Counted from the first letter of the stretch, positions 37,643 through 48,154 are shown. The stretch is DNA of 64,000 nucleotides from Pseudomonas chlororaphis subsp. chlororaphis (GCF_003945765.1 NZ_CP027712.1:5828001-5892000), one strand, 5' to 3'. Numbers and translations: made by a program. Notes: generated by a model from the sequence alone, not told the origin.

Positions 37643-38653
37643 ATGCACAAACTGATCACTCTTCCCGCTGGCCTGCTTGCCCTGGTGCTGGCCGAGCCAG
37701 CGTTCTCGTGGTGCCAATGGGGCACATATTCTGGCCCTCCTGGCGCGTCATATAACCGAGTGAATGTTCCATCCAGCCTGACCGTCAAGCGGGTCCCAGT
37801 CGGCGAAATACTCGCAAGTTACTCCCAGCAGATCCCTGTCCCAGGAGGGATTACTTGTGGCAGCAGCGAGATCATGAACATAACCTTTGAAAACGGCCTC
37901 GAACCCTCCGCCATCCCCGATGTGTACAAAACCGGCGTGGCGGGCATCGGCATGCGCATCATCGCTTCAAGACGCTTGGGGGGGGACAGGAGTTTAAGGT
38001 ATCCCCTGCCTTCCCAACACGCATTTACTGGACAAGGTAATAGCGTCTACCTGCCTACTTACATTCATGTCGAATACGTCCGCACGGAAATCGCAGTTGG
38101 CTCAGGCAAGGTGCCAACCAACTTTACAATCAACTTCATTATCCCTCCGAATACTGGCTTGACCCCGGAGACATTCACTTACACATCCTCAGGATTCACC
38201 AACCTGGAGAACAACTTCTACTTCAGCAGTTGCGAGGCCCGGGAACCCTCCATGACCGTACAAATGGGCAAGGTCCCGATTTCCAACATCAAGTCTGGCG
38301 CCGCACCGGAAAAACCCTTCGCCCTCGATATTCGCTGCCGTGGCATGCGGCCTGAAAAACCGGTTCCGCTGAAGATCTATTTCGAAGGCAACTCGACAGG
38401 CACGGGCATGCTGAATCTGACAGGGGCTGGGCAGACCAGCGTTGCCCAAGGCGTGGCTATCGAGCTGAAAAACGACAAGGGCACCAAACTCCCCTTCAGC
38501 AAGCCCGGCGCGGTCAGCCTGGACTGGCAGCACAGCGAAACCGATGCCGAGGTCTACCGCTTCGCGGGGTCCGCTCGCTATACGCCGAGCGGCGGCGAAA
38601 TGAAGCCCGGCAAGGCAGATGCAACGATGACTTACGTACTCGACTACAACTGA
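37643..38653 (+). CDS. Fimbrial tip adhesin / minor subunit
   Basis: A 336-residue secreted protein from ATG 37643, just after the usher. The signal peptide (about 1-19, ending AFS) is followed by a distinct N-terminal region (about 20-195, Cys in WCQWG and TCGSS) and a C-terminal pilin domain (about 200-336, Cys in SSCEAR and IRCRG, ending YVLDYN). The two-domain layout fits a tip adhesin whose N-terminal lectin-like domain binds a receptor. Its N-terminal domain matches no adhesin I recognise. Base composition is a little lower in G+C than in the housekeeping genes. Confidence 0.75.
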   Translation: MHKLITLPAGLLALVLAEPAFSWCQWGTYSGPPGASYNRVNVPSSLTVKRVPVGEILASYSQQIPVPGGITCGSSEIMNITFENGLEPSAIPDVYKTGVAGIGMRIIASRRLGGDRSLRYPLPSQHAFTGQGNSVYLPTYIHVEYVRTEIAVGSGKVPTNFTINFIIPPNTGLTPETFTYTSSGFTNLENNFYFSSCEAREPSMTVQMGKVPISNIKSGAAPEKPFALDIRCRGMRPEKPVPLKIYFEGNSTGTGMLNLTGAGQTSVAQGVAIELKNDKGTKLPFSKPGAVSLDWQHSETDAEVYRFAGSARYTPSGGEMKPGKADATMTYVLDYN

Positions 38654-38684
38654 CCGGACTCAGCCAGCATGGGCCACCCCATAC

Positions 38685-38712
38685 AAAAGCCCCGAATGAC
38701 CGGGGCTTTTTT
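38685..38712 (+). terminator. Intrinsic terminator of fimbrial cluster
   Basis: A perfect 10-base stem AAAAGCCCCG / CGGGGCTTTT with a 6-base loop and a T-run, 31 bases after the adhesin stop. Confidence 0.9.
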
Positions 38713-38756
38713 GTACGCCGTATTCGCCGGCAAGCATCGCGCGTCAAATTCCGGAC

Positions 38757-38792
38757 AAAAAAAATCCCCGTATCTTTCGATACGAGGATTTT
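38757..38792 (-). terminator. Terminator of the tRNA operon (distal)
   Basis: Read on the minus strand, a 14-base stem (38761-38774 with 38779-38792, one G-T pair) with a GAAA tetraloop is followed by eight T. It closes the tRNA block after the last tRNA-Pro. Confidence 0.88.
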
Positions 38793-38797
38793 CAGTA

Positions 38798-38874
38798 TGG
38801 TCGGGGTAAGGGGATTCGAACTCCTGACATCCTGCTCCCAAAGCAGGCGCGCTACCGGACTGCGCTATACCCCG
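38798..38874 (-). tRNA. tRNA-Pro (anticodon TGG), distal copy
   Basis: A 77-base cloverleaf with encoded CCA. The acceptor stem is CGGGGTA / TACCCCG, the T-loop is GTTCGAATC, and the anticodon loop is TTTGGGA with anticodon TGG. It is identical to the copy at 39049-39125, and the identity extends to TA before and GT after, about 81 bases. It lies downstream of a terminator-like hairpin that follows tRNA-Lys. Confidence 0.95.
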
Positions 38875-38876
38875 GT

Positions 38877-38905
38877 AAAAAAAAGGCACCTTTTAAAGGC
38901 GCCTT
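38877..38905 (-). terminator. Terminator-like hairpin after tRNA-Lys
   Basis: On the minus strand AAGGCGCC and GGTGCCTT form an 8-base stem (one G-T pair) followed by eight T, between tRNA-Lys and the distal tRNA-Pro. It could end transcription, leaving the last tRNA-Pro partly silent, or act as a processing site. Confidence 0.7.
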
Positions 38906-38967
38906 CTGCGAACAGAGCTTTTGGCGTCTGATCTTAAGATTCGATTCCAGCGAACTGGTCTCAAAAA

Positions 38968-39043
38968 TGGTGGGTCGTGTGGGATTCGAACCTACGACCA
39001 ATTGGTTAAAAGCCAACTGCTCTACCAACTGAGCTAACGACCC
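38968..39043 (-). tRNA. tRNA-Lys (anticodon TTT)
   Basis: A 76-base cloverleaf with encoded CCA. The acceptor is GGGTCGT / ACGACCC, and the anticodon loop CTTTTAA has TTT in the anticodon. It lies between the two tRNA-Pro copies. tRNA-Lys genes are common integration sites of Pseudomonas islands, but no attachment repeat was found here. Confidence 0.95.
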
Positions 39044-39048
39044 AAATA

Positions 39049-39125
39049 TGGTCGGGGTAAGGGGATTCGAACTCCTGACATCCTGCTCCCAAAGCAGGCG
39101 CGCTACCGGACTGCGCTATACCCCG
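39049..39125 (-). tRNA. tRNA-Pro (anticodon TGG), proximal copy
   Basis: A 77-base tRNA identical in sequence to the distal tRNA-Pro, with encoded CCA and anticodon TGG. It sits 5 bases upstream of tRNA-Lys and 9 bases downstream of tRNA-Asn in the transcript, the arrangement remembered for P. aeruginosa next to clpB. Confidence 0.95.
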
Positions 39126-39134
39126 GTTTGAAAT

Positions 39135-39210
39135 TGGCTCCGTGACCAGGACTCGAACCTGGGACCCAATGATTAACAGTCATTTGCTCTACCGACTGAG
39201 CTATCACGGA
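39135..39210 (-). tRNA. tRNA-Asn (anticodon GTT)
   Basis: A 76-base cloverleaf with encoded CCA. The acceptor is TCCGTGA / TCACGGA, and the anticodon loop CTGTTAA has GTT. It is the first gene of the tRNA operon, about 95 bases after the predicted transcription start. Confidence 0.95.
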
Positions 39211-39312
39211 ACTGAACATTTCAATTTACAACCTTTACAGCAGGCTTTTATTTCTAGAAGCCTCCTCGTTGACCTAGTCCGTATCGCTACGTTCATGTCT
39301 CTGAGGCGCGCT

Positions 39313-39340
39313 ATTCTACAATCTTAAAAACCTCTGTCAA
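39313..39340 (-). promoter_or_regulatory. Strong sigma-70 promoter of the tRNA operon
   Basis: On the minus strand TTGACA (39335-39340), a 16-base spacer and TAGAAT (39313-39318) are followed by a GC-rich discriminator (AGCGCGCC). This is the form typical of stable-RNA promoters under stringent control. Confidence 0.75.
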
Positions 39341-39472
39341 CCCCCTAAATTGCTTTCAAGACAATGATTTGCAACTTATTTCAGTTTTTTCCTCAGGGAG
39401 GAAAAAGCCTTGGGGTGACGTACTGCGGGGCGCACTTTACAAGCCTTTGCCTTACAGTTCAACGCCCTATGC

Positions 39473-39499
39473 AAAAAAAGGCCTCGCAATGCGAGGCCT
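39473..39499 (-). terminator. Intrinsic terminator of clpB
   Basis: AGGCCTCGCA and TGCGAGGCCT form a perfect 10-base stem with a single-base spacer (effective loop larger), followed on the minus strand by seven T. Confidence 0.9.
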
Positions 39500-39524
39500 C
39501 CTTCACAACGACGCCCTATCGGGC

Positions 39525-42089
<2,565 letters not shown>

Positions 42090-42161
42090 TAGTCACCTTC
42101 CTTTTGAGCAGGTCGGAGCGATGGACACACCTAAATAGAGAAACCTGCCAGATACCCCTGT

Positions 42162-42189
42162 AGATGCGGTCGATTCTGGAAGATTCAAG
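42162..42189 (-). promoter_or_regulatory. Sigma-32 heat-shock promoter of clpB
   Basis: On the minus strand CTTGAA (42184-42189), a 14-base spacer and CCGCATCT (42162-42169) match the sigma-32 consensus CTTGAA-N13/14-CCCCATNT at all but one defined position. It lies about 75 bases before the clpB start. Confidence 0.7.
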
Positions 42190-42219
42190 CCTTGCGAGCT
42201 TGACACAGGTCAGAAGAGT

Positions 42220-42945
42220 CTAGCGTTCCAGCCAGATCAGGGAAGCGAAGCGCCCGGTGCGCGGGCTGCGGCGGTAGGAATAGAAACGCGGATCGCTCAC
42301 GGTGCAGAAACCGCCGCCATACACGGCGGTGACGCCGCATGCCGCCAGGCGCAGGCGGGCCAACATATAGATATCAGCCATGAGCTTGCCGGGGTTGTGG
42401 CTCGCTACAAAGGCCTGTTCGGTCTGTGGCAAGTGCCGGACGAAAGCGTCACGCACTTCAGGTCCGACCTCGAAGGCTTGCGGACCAATGGCCGGCCCCA
42501 GCCAGACCAATACATCCTCTGGCGCGACTTTCAGGCTATCGAGCGTCGCTTCCAGCACCCCGGCCGCCAGCCCACGCCAACCGGCATGGGCCGCCGCCAC
42601 CCGAGTACCGGCGCGGTCGCAGAACAGCGCTGGCAGGCAATCGGCGGTCATGGCGCTACAGGCAATGCCGGGCGTGGCGGTCCAGCTGGCATCGGCGGTG
42701 GCGACGACGGACGGATCCGCCTCGACCACATCAATACCGTGAACCTGTTTCAGCCAGGCTGGCTTTATAGAGAAACGATCGGTCAGGCGACGGCGGTTTT
42801 CGGCCACCGCCTCTGGGTTGTCATCGACATGATCGCCCAGGTTGAGGCTGTCGAACGGCGCCAGGCTGACGCCGCCCGCACGGGTGGTGACGCAGGCTTT
42901 GACCCCGGCCGGCGCGGGCCAGTCAGGAATCAGCCAGTCACTCAT
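42220..42945 (-). CDS. pgeF: Multicopper-polyphenol-oxidase-like purine nucleoside phosphorylase (YfiH)
   Basis: A 241-residue protein of the YfiH/LACC1/PgeF family. Conserved elements are LKQVHGIDVVEAD (His near 75), DCLPALFCDRAGTRVAAAHAGWRG (in part; Cys near 112 and His near 130), the three metal or catalytic ligands of the family. Bacterial members have purine nucleoside phosphorylase and deaminase activities in vitro, and E. coli YfiH has been linked to proofreading of peptidoglycan precursors. The gene overlaps rluD by four bases (ATGA), the conserved rluD-yfiH pair. Confidence 0.88.
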   Translation of the reverse strand: MSDWLIPDWPAPAGVKACVTTRAGGVSLAPFDSLNLGDHVDDNPEAVAENRRRLTDRFSIKPAWLKQVHGIDVVEADPSVVATADASWTATPGIACSAMTADCLPALFCDRAGTRVAAAHAGWRGLAAGVLEATLDSLKVAPEDVLVWLGPAIGPQAFEVGPEVRDAFVRHLPQTEQAFVASHNPGKLMADIYMLARLRLAACGVTAVYGGGFCTVSDPRFYSYRRSPRTGRFASLIWLER

Positions 42946-43904
42946 CCGACGAAAGCCTCGCGATCCTGCTTGAGCAGGGTCAGCAACCAGACGAAATCTT
43001 CCGGCAGCGGCGATTCCCAGCTCATGCGCTCGCCGGTGGTCGGATGATCCAGCTCAAGGAACCGCGCATGCAGCGCCTGACGCGGGAAGTGCTTGAGGGA
43101 TTCGACCATGGTCGGGTTCGCGGCGGGCGGAATGCGGAAACGGCCACCGTAGGCCGGATCGCCGACCAACGGGTAGTTGATATGGGCCATGTGCACACGG
43201 ATCTGGTGGGTCCGCCCGGTTTCCAGTTTCACCCGGACATGGGTGTGGGAACGGAAACGCTCCAGCACGCGGTAGTGGCTGACGGCCGGCTTGCCGCCTT
43301 CCATCACCGCCATGCGCTGGCGTTGCTGGCCATGCCGGCCGATCGGGGCGTTGATCTTGCCGCCGGCGGTGACCACGCCGATCACGATGCATTCATAGAT
43401 GCGGCTGACGCTGCGGCTCTGCAACTGGGCAACCAGCTGGGTCTGCGCCTGGATGGTCTTGGCCACCACCATCAGACCGGTGGTGTCCTTGTCCAGGCGA
43501 TGGACGATGCCGGCGCGCGGCACGTTGATGATGTCCGGGACATGGTGCAACAGGGCATTGAGCAGCGTGCCATCGGCGTGACCGGCGGCGGGGTGGACCA
43601 CCAGGCCGGCAGGCTTGTTGATCACCAGGATGTCGTCGTCTTCATAGACGATATCCAGTTCGATGTCCTGAGCGATCCATTCTCCCTGAGCTTCCTGCTC
43701 GGCGGTCAGCTCAAGAACCGCGCCGCCATGGACAATGTCTCGCGGGCGGATAACCGCTCCATCCACAGTCAGGCGGCCGTCTTTGATCCAGGCGGAAAGG
43801 CGCGAGCGCGAGTGCTCAGCGAATAATTGGGCGGCGACTTGATCGAGGCGTTGGCCGCCCAGTTCGGACGGCACCTCTGCGCGAAGTTCAATTTTATCGG
43901 ACAT
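42942..43904 (-). CDS. rluD: 23S rRNA pseudouridine(1911/1915/1917) synthase
   Basis: A 320-residue pseudouridine synthase. The N-terminal S4 RNA-binding domain (about 10-75) includes QRLDQVAAQLFAEHSRSRLSAW (in part). The catalytic core has the motif GIVHRLDKDTTGLMVVAK, with the nucleophilic Asp near residue 138, and further on GRTHQIRVHMAH. It modifies helix 69 of 23S rRNA. ATG 43904 (MSDKIELRAEVP) is preferred over an upstream GTG at 43925. It is divergent from bamD, a conserved arrangement. Confidence 0.94.
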   Translation of the reverse strand: MSDKIELRAEVPSELGGQRLDQVAAQLFAEHSRSRLSAWIKDGRLTVDGAVIRPRDIVHGGAVLELTAEQEAQGEWIAQDIELDIVYEDDDILVINKPAGLVVHPAAGHADGTLLNALLHHVPDIINVPRAGIVHRLDKDTTGLMVVAKTIQAQTQLVAQLQSRSVSRIYECIVIGVVTAGGKINAPIGRHGQQRQRMAVMEGGKPAVSHYRVLERFRSHTHVRVKLETGRTHQIRVHMAHINYPLVGDPAYGGRFRIPPAANPTMVESLKHFPRQALHARFLELDHPTTGERMSWESPLPEDFVWLLTLLKQDREAFVG

Positions 43905-44056
43905 GCTCAGACTAGGCGTCGGCACAGCCTTTGGTTTCGGCTGCGCGCTTGTGGTTAAATACGGCGTCTTTTGCCCCGAGGCTTTTTCAACGGGGCGCTC
44001 ATCATAACAGGACGGCCCCGCCCAAGACAGCGGCCGTCATAGGGACGCAAGCCGCC

Positions 44057-45079
44057 ATGCAAGTGAAACACCTGCTGCTGATCGCCATCCTCGCACTGAC
44101 CGCTGCTTGCTCATCGAAGGAAGTCGTTGACGAAAACCTGAGCGAGGTCGAGCTGTACCAGCAGGCGCAGACCGACCTCGACAACAACAGCTATACCAGC
44201 GCCACAGCCAAGCTCAAGGCCCTGGAGTCGCGTTATCCGTTCGGTCGCTACGCGGATCAGGCACAGCTCGAACTGATCTATGCCAACTACAAGAACGCCG
44301 AGCCGGAGGCCGCCAAGTCCGCCGCCGAGCGTTTCATCCGCCTGCACCCACAACACCCGAACGTGGACTACGCCTACTACCTCAAGGGCCTGACCTCCTT
44401 CGACCAGGACGTCGGCCTGCTGGCGCGCTTCCTGCCGCTGGACATGACCAAGCGTGACCCGGGTGCCGCGCGCGACTCCTACAACGAGTTCGCCCAGCTC
44501 ACCAGCCGTTTCCCGAACAGCCGCTACGCGCCGGACGCCAAGCAGCGCATGATCTACCTGCGCAACCTGCTGGCCTCCTACGAAATCCACGTGGCCGACT
44601 ACTACCTGACCCGTCAGGCCTATGTAGCCGCCGCCAACCGTGGCCGCTACGTGGTGGAAAACTTCCAGGAAACCCCGTCGGTGGCCGATGGCCTGGCGGT
44701 GATGACCGAGGCTTACCAGCGTCTGCACCTGGACGAACTGGCCGCCACCAGCCTGGAAACCCTGAAGCTCAACTACCCCGATCACCCGACTCTGGTCGAC
44801 GGCCAGTTCGTGCCACGGGTCGCCGAGGCGGACAACCGCTCCTGGCTGAGCAAGGCCACCCTGGGCCTGATCGAGTCCCGTCCACCGCTGCTGCCGGGAG
44901 AAACCCGCGCCAACCAGGACGTGATGAAGCAATACCAGGACGCCAAGGATGCGATTCCGGCCGAGCTCAAGCCTAAAGACGCCAATGGCGACGCTGTCGA
45001 AGAAGAACAGCATGAAGCCGAAGGCAACAACAGCGACCGCTCGTGGTTCAGCTACATGACCTTCGGCGTGTTCGACTGA
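44057..45079 (+). CDS. bamD: Outer-membrane assembly lipoprotein BamD (ComL)
   Basis: A 340-residue lipoprotein. The signal peptide ends in the lipobox LTAAC (Cys19). Tetratricopeptide repeats cover about 30-245 ([40 protein letters not shown] and following). The C-terminus has an acidic, low-complexity linker and ends [10 protein letters not shown]. BamD is the essential lipoprotein of the BAM complex that inserts beta-barrels into the outer membrane, which here includes the fimbrial usher. A strong bidirectional terminator follows. Confidence 0.95.
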   Translation: MQVKHLLLIAILALTAACSSKEVVDENLSEVELYQQAQTDLDNNSYTSATAKLKALESRYPFGRYADQAQLELIYANYKNAEPEAAKSAAERFIRLHPQHPNVDYAYYLKGLTSFDQDVGLLARFLPLDMTKRDPGAARDSYNEFAQLTSRFPNSRYAPDAKQRMIYLRNLLASYEIHVADYYLTRQAYVAAANRGRYVVENFQETPSVADGLAVMTEAYQRLHLDELAATSLETLKLNYPDHPTLVDGQFVPRVAEADNRSWLSKATLGLIESRPPLLPGETRANQDVMKQYQDAKDAIPAELKPKDANGDAVEEEQHEAEGNNSDRSWFSYMTFGVFD

Positions 45080-45094
45080 CACCGCTGCGGTCAC

Positions 45095-45127
45095 AAAAAA
45101 GGGAGACTTTCGAGTCTCCCTTTTTTT
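45095..45127. terminator. Bidirectional terminator after bamD
   Basis: A stem of about 14 bases (45095-45108 with 45113-45126) capped by a TTCG tetraloop, with an A-run before and a T-run after. Confidence 0.92.
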
Positions 45128-45213
45128 GTCCGTGGATTTCAGCGCTGATTGCACTGTGCGCCCGGCATGACCTTGGCTAAACTGCCGGTTCCTCACTCAC
45201 ATAGCTGGCTACC

Positions 45214-45447
45214 ATGCTTCGTCTACTGTTCTGGATCGCCCTGATTGCCGCTGCGGTATGGCTCTGGCGCAAATTCAAGCAGCCCGCCTCCGGCACCGCT
45301 GCGCCCCGCGAACCCAGCACCACGCCCATGGTGCGTTGTGCCCACTGCGGCGTGCACCTGCCCCGCGACCGGGCGCTGAGCCTCGAGCAACAGTGGTATT
45401 GCAGCCAGACGCACCTGGAACAAGGTCCGATCTCCCGCGATCGCTGA
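45214..45447 (+). CDS. PP0621-family small membrane protein, zinc-ribbon-like
   Basis: A 77-residue protein with an N-terminal membrane segment (about 2-18, LRLLFWIALIAAAVWLW), a flexible Pro/Ser-rich linker and a C-terminal mini-domain MVRCAHCGVHLPRDRAL...WYCSQTHLE. The cysteines (CxxC and a later Cys) with His could bind zinc. It matches the PP0621 family of pseudomonads, which lies upstream of pilS-pilR in several genomes as I remember. Here only pilR follows. Function unknown. Confidence 0.75.
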   Translation: MLRLLFWIALIAAAVWLWRKFKQPASGTAAPREPSTTPMVRCAHCGVHLPRDRALSLEQQWYCSQTHLEQGPISRDR

Positions 45448-45457
45448 ACCTCGACCG

Positions 45458-45500
45458 CAGCGGTGCATATGACGTCAAAAGCACGTTGTTTGCACCGCTG
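45458..45500. other. Inverted repeat in the position of pilS
   Basis: CAGCGGTGCA (45458-45467) is exactly complementary to TGCACCGCTG (45491-45500), with a 23-base loop. It begins 10 bases after the PP0621-family stop. It may be a 3' hairpin or a regulatory dyad before pilR. The whole 281-base spacer 45448-45728 holds no sensor-kinase coding sequence. Confidence 0.4.
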
Positions 45501-45728
45501 AATAATTCGCTACAAAAAAGCCACCGCCTCTCCTCTCCTCGCTTCCGGCCGGCAACCCTCGGCAAATCGGGGCTATTACCCTGCGCGTCATCTTGAATCC
45601 GACCAAACGGCCCCGCACCGCCCGGCCTTGAGTGGGCCAACGACCTCAAGCCTGCCTAGACTTCACGACACGCCAGGATGGCGGGTGCTCTCGCACCTCT
45701 TTCGTTCACGGATGAAGCAGTAAGCGGC

Positions 45729-47057
45729 ATGAGCCCACGACAAAAAGTCTTGATCGTCGATGACGATCCAGGCATTCGCGAATATCTGGAAATCAGCCTC
45801 GGCCGGATGCAACGCCATACCCGCAGCGCCCGCACCCTGGGCGAAGCGCGTCACTGGCTGGCCCGGGAAGGCTTCGACCTGTGCCTGAGCGACCTGCATT
45901 TACCCGACGGCACGGGGCTGGAATTACTCGAGCATATCCAGTGCCGCCAGCTGCGAATGCCGCTGGCAATACTCAGCACCTGCGCCCGCCAGGAAACCGC
46001 GATCCACGCCCTGAAGGCCGGCGCCATCGACTTCCTGAGCAAACCCGTGGCCCTGGCGCGCTTGCGCGAACTGCTGAATGGTGCCCTGCCCGGATCGACA
46101 CCCCCGCCCCCTGCTAGCGGTCCATTGCTCGGCGATTCAGCCGCCATGCACAAGCTGCGCGGACAAATCGGCAAACTGGCCCGGAGCCAGGCCTCGGTCT
46201 ATATCAGCGGAGAGTCCGGAAGCGGCAAGGAACTGGTCGCCCGCGCGATCCACGACCAGGGTCCTCGAGCCAGCCACGCCTTCGTGCCGGTCAATTGCGG
46301 AGCCATCCCACCGGAACTGATGGAGAGCGAGTTTTTCGGCCATCGCAAAGGCAGCTTCAGCGGCGCTATCGAAGACAAGCCCGGCCTGTTCCAGGCGGCG
46401 CACGGCGGCACGCTGTTTCTCGATGAGGTGGCCGATCTGCCGCTGGCGATGCAAGTCAAATTGCTCCGCGCGCTGCAGGAGAAGGCGGTGCGGTGCGTCG
46501 GTGGGCAGCAGGAGGTCCAGGTCGATGTGCGCATTCTCTGCGCCACTCACAAGGCGCTGCAGGCGGAAGTGCATGCCGGACGCTTTCGCCAGGATCTCTA
46601 CTATCGCCTGAACGTGATCGAGCTGCCGGTACCACCGCTACGGGCGCGCAAGGCTGATATCGAACCCTTGGCCACCGCCATCCTCGAGCGCCTGGCGCAG
46701 GGTAACGGCCAACAACTGGCACGGCTTCAGCCAAGCGCGCTGCTGGCGCTCCAGGGCTACGACTTTCCCGGTAACGTGCGCGAACTGGAGAACCTGCTCG
46801 AACGGGCGCACACCCTGTGCGAGAACCGGCGGATCGAAGCACGCGACCTGCGCCTGACGCCCAACGGCGCCCACCCGGCCATCACGCCCGGCCTGGCACA
46901 GGTGATCAACCTTGAGAAACATCTGCAAGAAGTCGAGCGCCGACTGATCCTCCAGGCCCTGGAGCACACCCGCTGGAACCGCACGGCGGCGGCCCAGCGC
47001 TTGAGCCTGTCGTTTCGCTCGATGCGCTACCGGCTGAAGAAGCTCGGCCTGGATTAA
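45729..47057 (+). CDS. pilR: Sigma-54-dependent response regulator PilR
   Basis: A 442-residue NtrC-family regulator. The receiver domain (1-115) has Asp11/Asp12, phosphoacceptor Asp55, Thr84 and Lys105. The AAA+ domain (about 130-365) has Walker A GESGSGKE (161-168), the sigma-54-contact loop GSFSGA (208-213) and Walker B GGTLFLDE (226-233). A Fis-type helix-turn-helix ends the protein (RTAAAQRLSLSFRSMRYRLK). In P. aeruginosa PilR activates pilA with RpoN after signals from the PilS kinase. No pilS is encoded beside it. The gene ends overlapping the thiO stop from the other strand. Confidence 0.9.
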   Translation: MSPRQKVLIVDDDPGIREYLEISLGRMQRHTRSARTLGEARHWLAREGFDLCLSDLHLPDGTGLELLEHIQCRQLRMPLAILSTCARQETAIHALKAGAIDFLSKPVALARLRELLNGALPGSTPPPPASGPLLGDSAAMHKLRGQIGKLARSQASVYISGESGSGKELVARAIHDQGPRASHAFVPVNCGAIPPELMESEFFGHRKGSFSGAIEDKPGLFQAAHGGTLFLDEVADLPLAMQVKLLRALQEKAVRCVGGQQEVQVDVRILCATHKALQAEVHAGRFRQDLYYRLNVIELPVPPLRARKADIEPLATAILERLAQGNGQQLARLQPSALLALQGYDFPGNVRELENLLERAHTLCENRRIEARDLRLTPNGAHPAITPGLAQVINLEKHLQEVERRLILQALEHTRWNRTAAAQRLSLSFRSMRYRLKKLGLD

Positions 47058-48154
47058 ATTCGCCCACTGGGCGCATAAGGCGCCGGGTCGATGATCGGCT
47101 CCCGGCCCAGCATCAGGTCGGCGAACAGCTGGCAGGACGCCGGCGCCAGGACCAGGCCATTGCGGTAGTGCCCGCAGTTCAACCACAGCCCCGCCAGCCC
47201 GGGCACCGGGCCGATATAGGGAATGCCCTCGGGCGAACCTGGGCGCAACCCCGCCCAATGACCCACCACCTCGGCCTGCGCCAGCGCCGGGATCAACTCG
47301 ATGGCCGAAGCCTTCAGGCTTTCCAGGGCCGACGGGGTCGGAGTCTTGTCGAAGCCTTCGTGCTCCAGGGTACTGCCGATCAAGATGTGGCCGTCGCGCC
47401 GGGGAATCGCGTAACGCCCCTTGGCCAGGACCATGCAGGAAAGAAAATCCGACGCGCACTTGTAGAGGATCATCTGGCCTTTGACCGGTTCCACCGGCAA
47501 TGCCAGACCCAGGCTCTTGAGCAATTCGCCGCTCCAGGCCCCTGCCGCCAGCACCACCTGATCGCCACGGATTTCGCCCAGTGAGGTCTGCACCCCGAGC
47601 ACCCGCTCCCCTTCGCGGATAAACCCGCTGACTTCGCACTGCTCGTGAAGGGTCACCGCTGGCAACGCCGACAGGGCGGCCTTCAGCGATTTGACCAGGC
47701 GCGGGTTGCGCACGTTGGCCACGTCGGCCATGTAGATCGCCCGCGAAAAACCGCCACCCAGCACCGGCACCGCGTCATGGGCCACCGAGATATCCACAGC
47801 GCTCAATGGCCTCTGCTCCCGCCGGGCCCAGGCCAGCGCTTCGGCCTCGTCGTCGAGGTCCAGCCAGTACAGACCAGTGGTGTGCACTTCGGGATCGACA
47901 CCGGTGGTGGCGAACAGACGTTCGGCCAGCTGTGGATAAAAATCCTGCGACCAATGCGCCAGCGCGGTGACCGCCGGGCTGTAGCGCCAGGGGTACAGCG
48001 GCGAGACGATCCCGCCGCCGGCCCAGGAGGATTCCTGGCCGACATTCGAGCGTTCGAGCAGCACCACCTGCTGCCCGGCGGACGCCAGGTTGAACGCGGT
48101 CAGCAGGCCGATCACTCCACCGCCGACAATCACCACTTGCTGTTGCTTTGCCAT
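47054..48154 (-). CDS. thiO: Glycine oxidase ThiO
   Basis: A 366-residue FAD amino-acid oxidase of the DAO family. The Rossmann motif is VVIVGGGVIGLLTAFNLA (residues 7-24), followed by ESSWAGGGIVSPLYPW and, near the C-terminus, HYRNGLVLAPASCQLFADL. It oxidises glycine to iminoglycine for the thiazole part of thiamine. In pseudomonads it is embedded next to pilin genes, as here. Its stop codon overlaps the pilR stop on the opposite strand (shared TTAA), so there is no room for a terminator between them. Confidence 0.9.
   Translation of the reverse strand: MAKQQQVVIVGGGVIGLLTAFNLASAGQQVVLLERSNVGQESSWAGGGIVSPLYPWRYSPAVTALAHWSQDFYPQLAERLFATTGVDPEVHTTGLYWLDLDDEAEALAWARREQRPLSAVDISVAHDAVPVLGGGFSRAIYMADVANVRNPRLVKSLKAALSALPAVTLHEQCEVSGFIREGERVLGVQTSLGEIRGDQVVLAAGAWSGELLKSLGLALPVEPVKGQMILYKCASDFLSCMVLAKGRYAIPRRDGHILIGSTLEHEGFDKTPTPSALESLKASAIELIPALAQAEVVGHWAGLRPGSPEGIPYIGPVPGLAGLWLNCGHYRNGLVLAPASCQLFADLMLGREPIIDPAPYAPSGRI

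Larger units (their letters stand above)
39211..39524. other. Spacer between tRNA operon and clpB
   Basis: A 314-base spacer holding the strong tRNA promoter and the clpB terminator. The rest is AT-rich sequence without a gene that I can support. Confidence 0.7.

Noticed and set aside
38796..39210. Attachment site of a phage or island in the tRNA block
   Set aside because: No integrase gene or matching tRNA 3' fragment was seen beyond the full tRNA-Pro duplicate.
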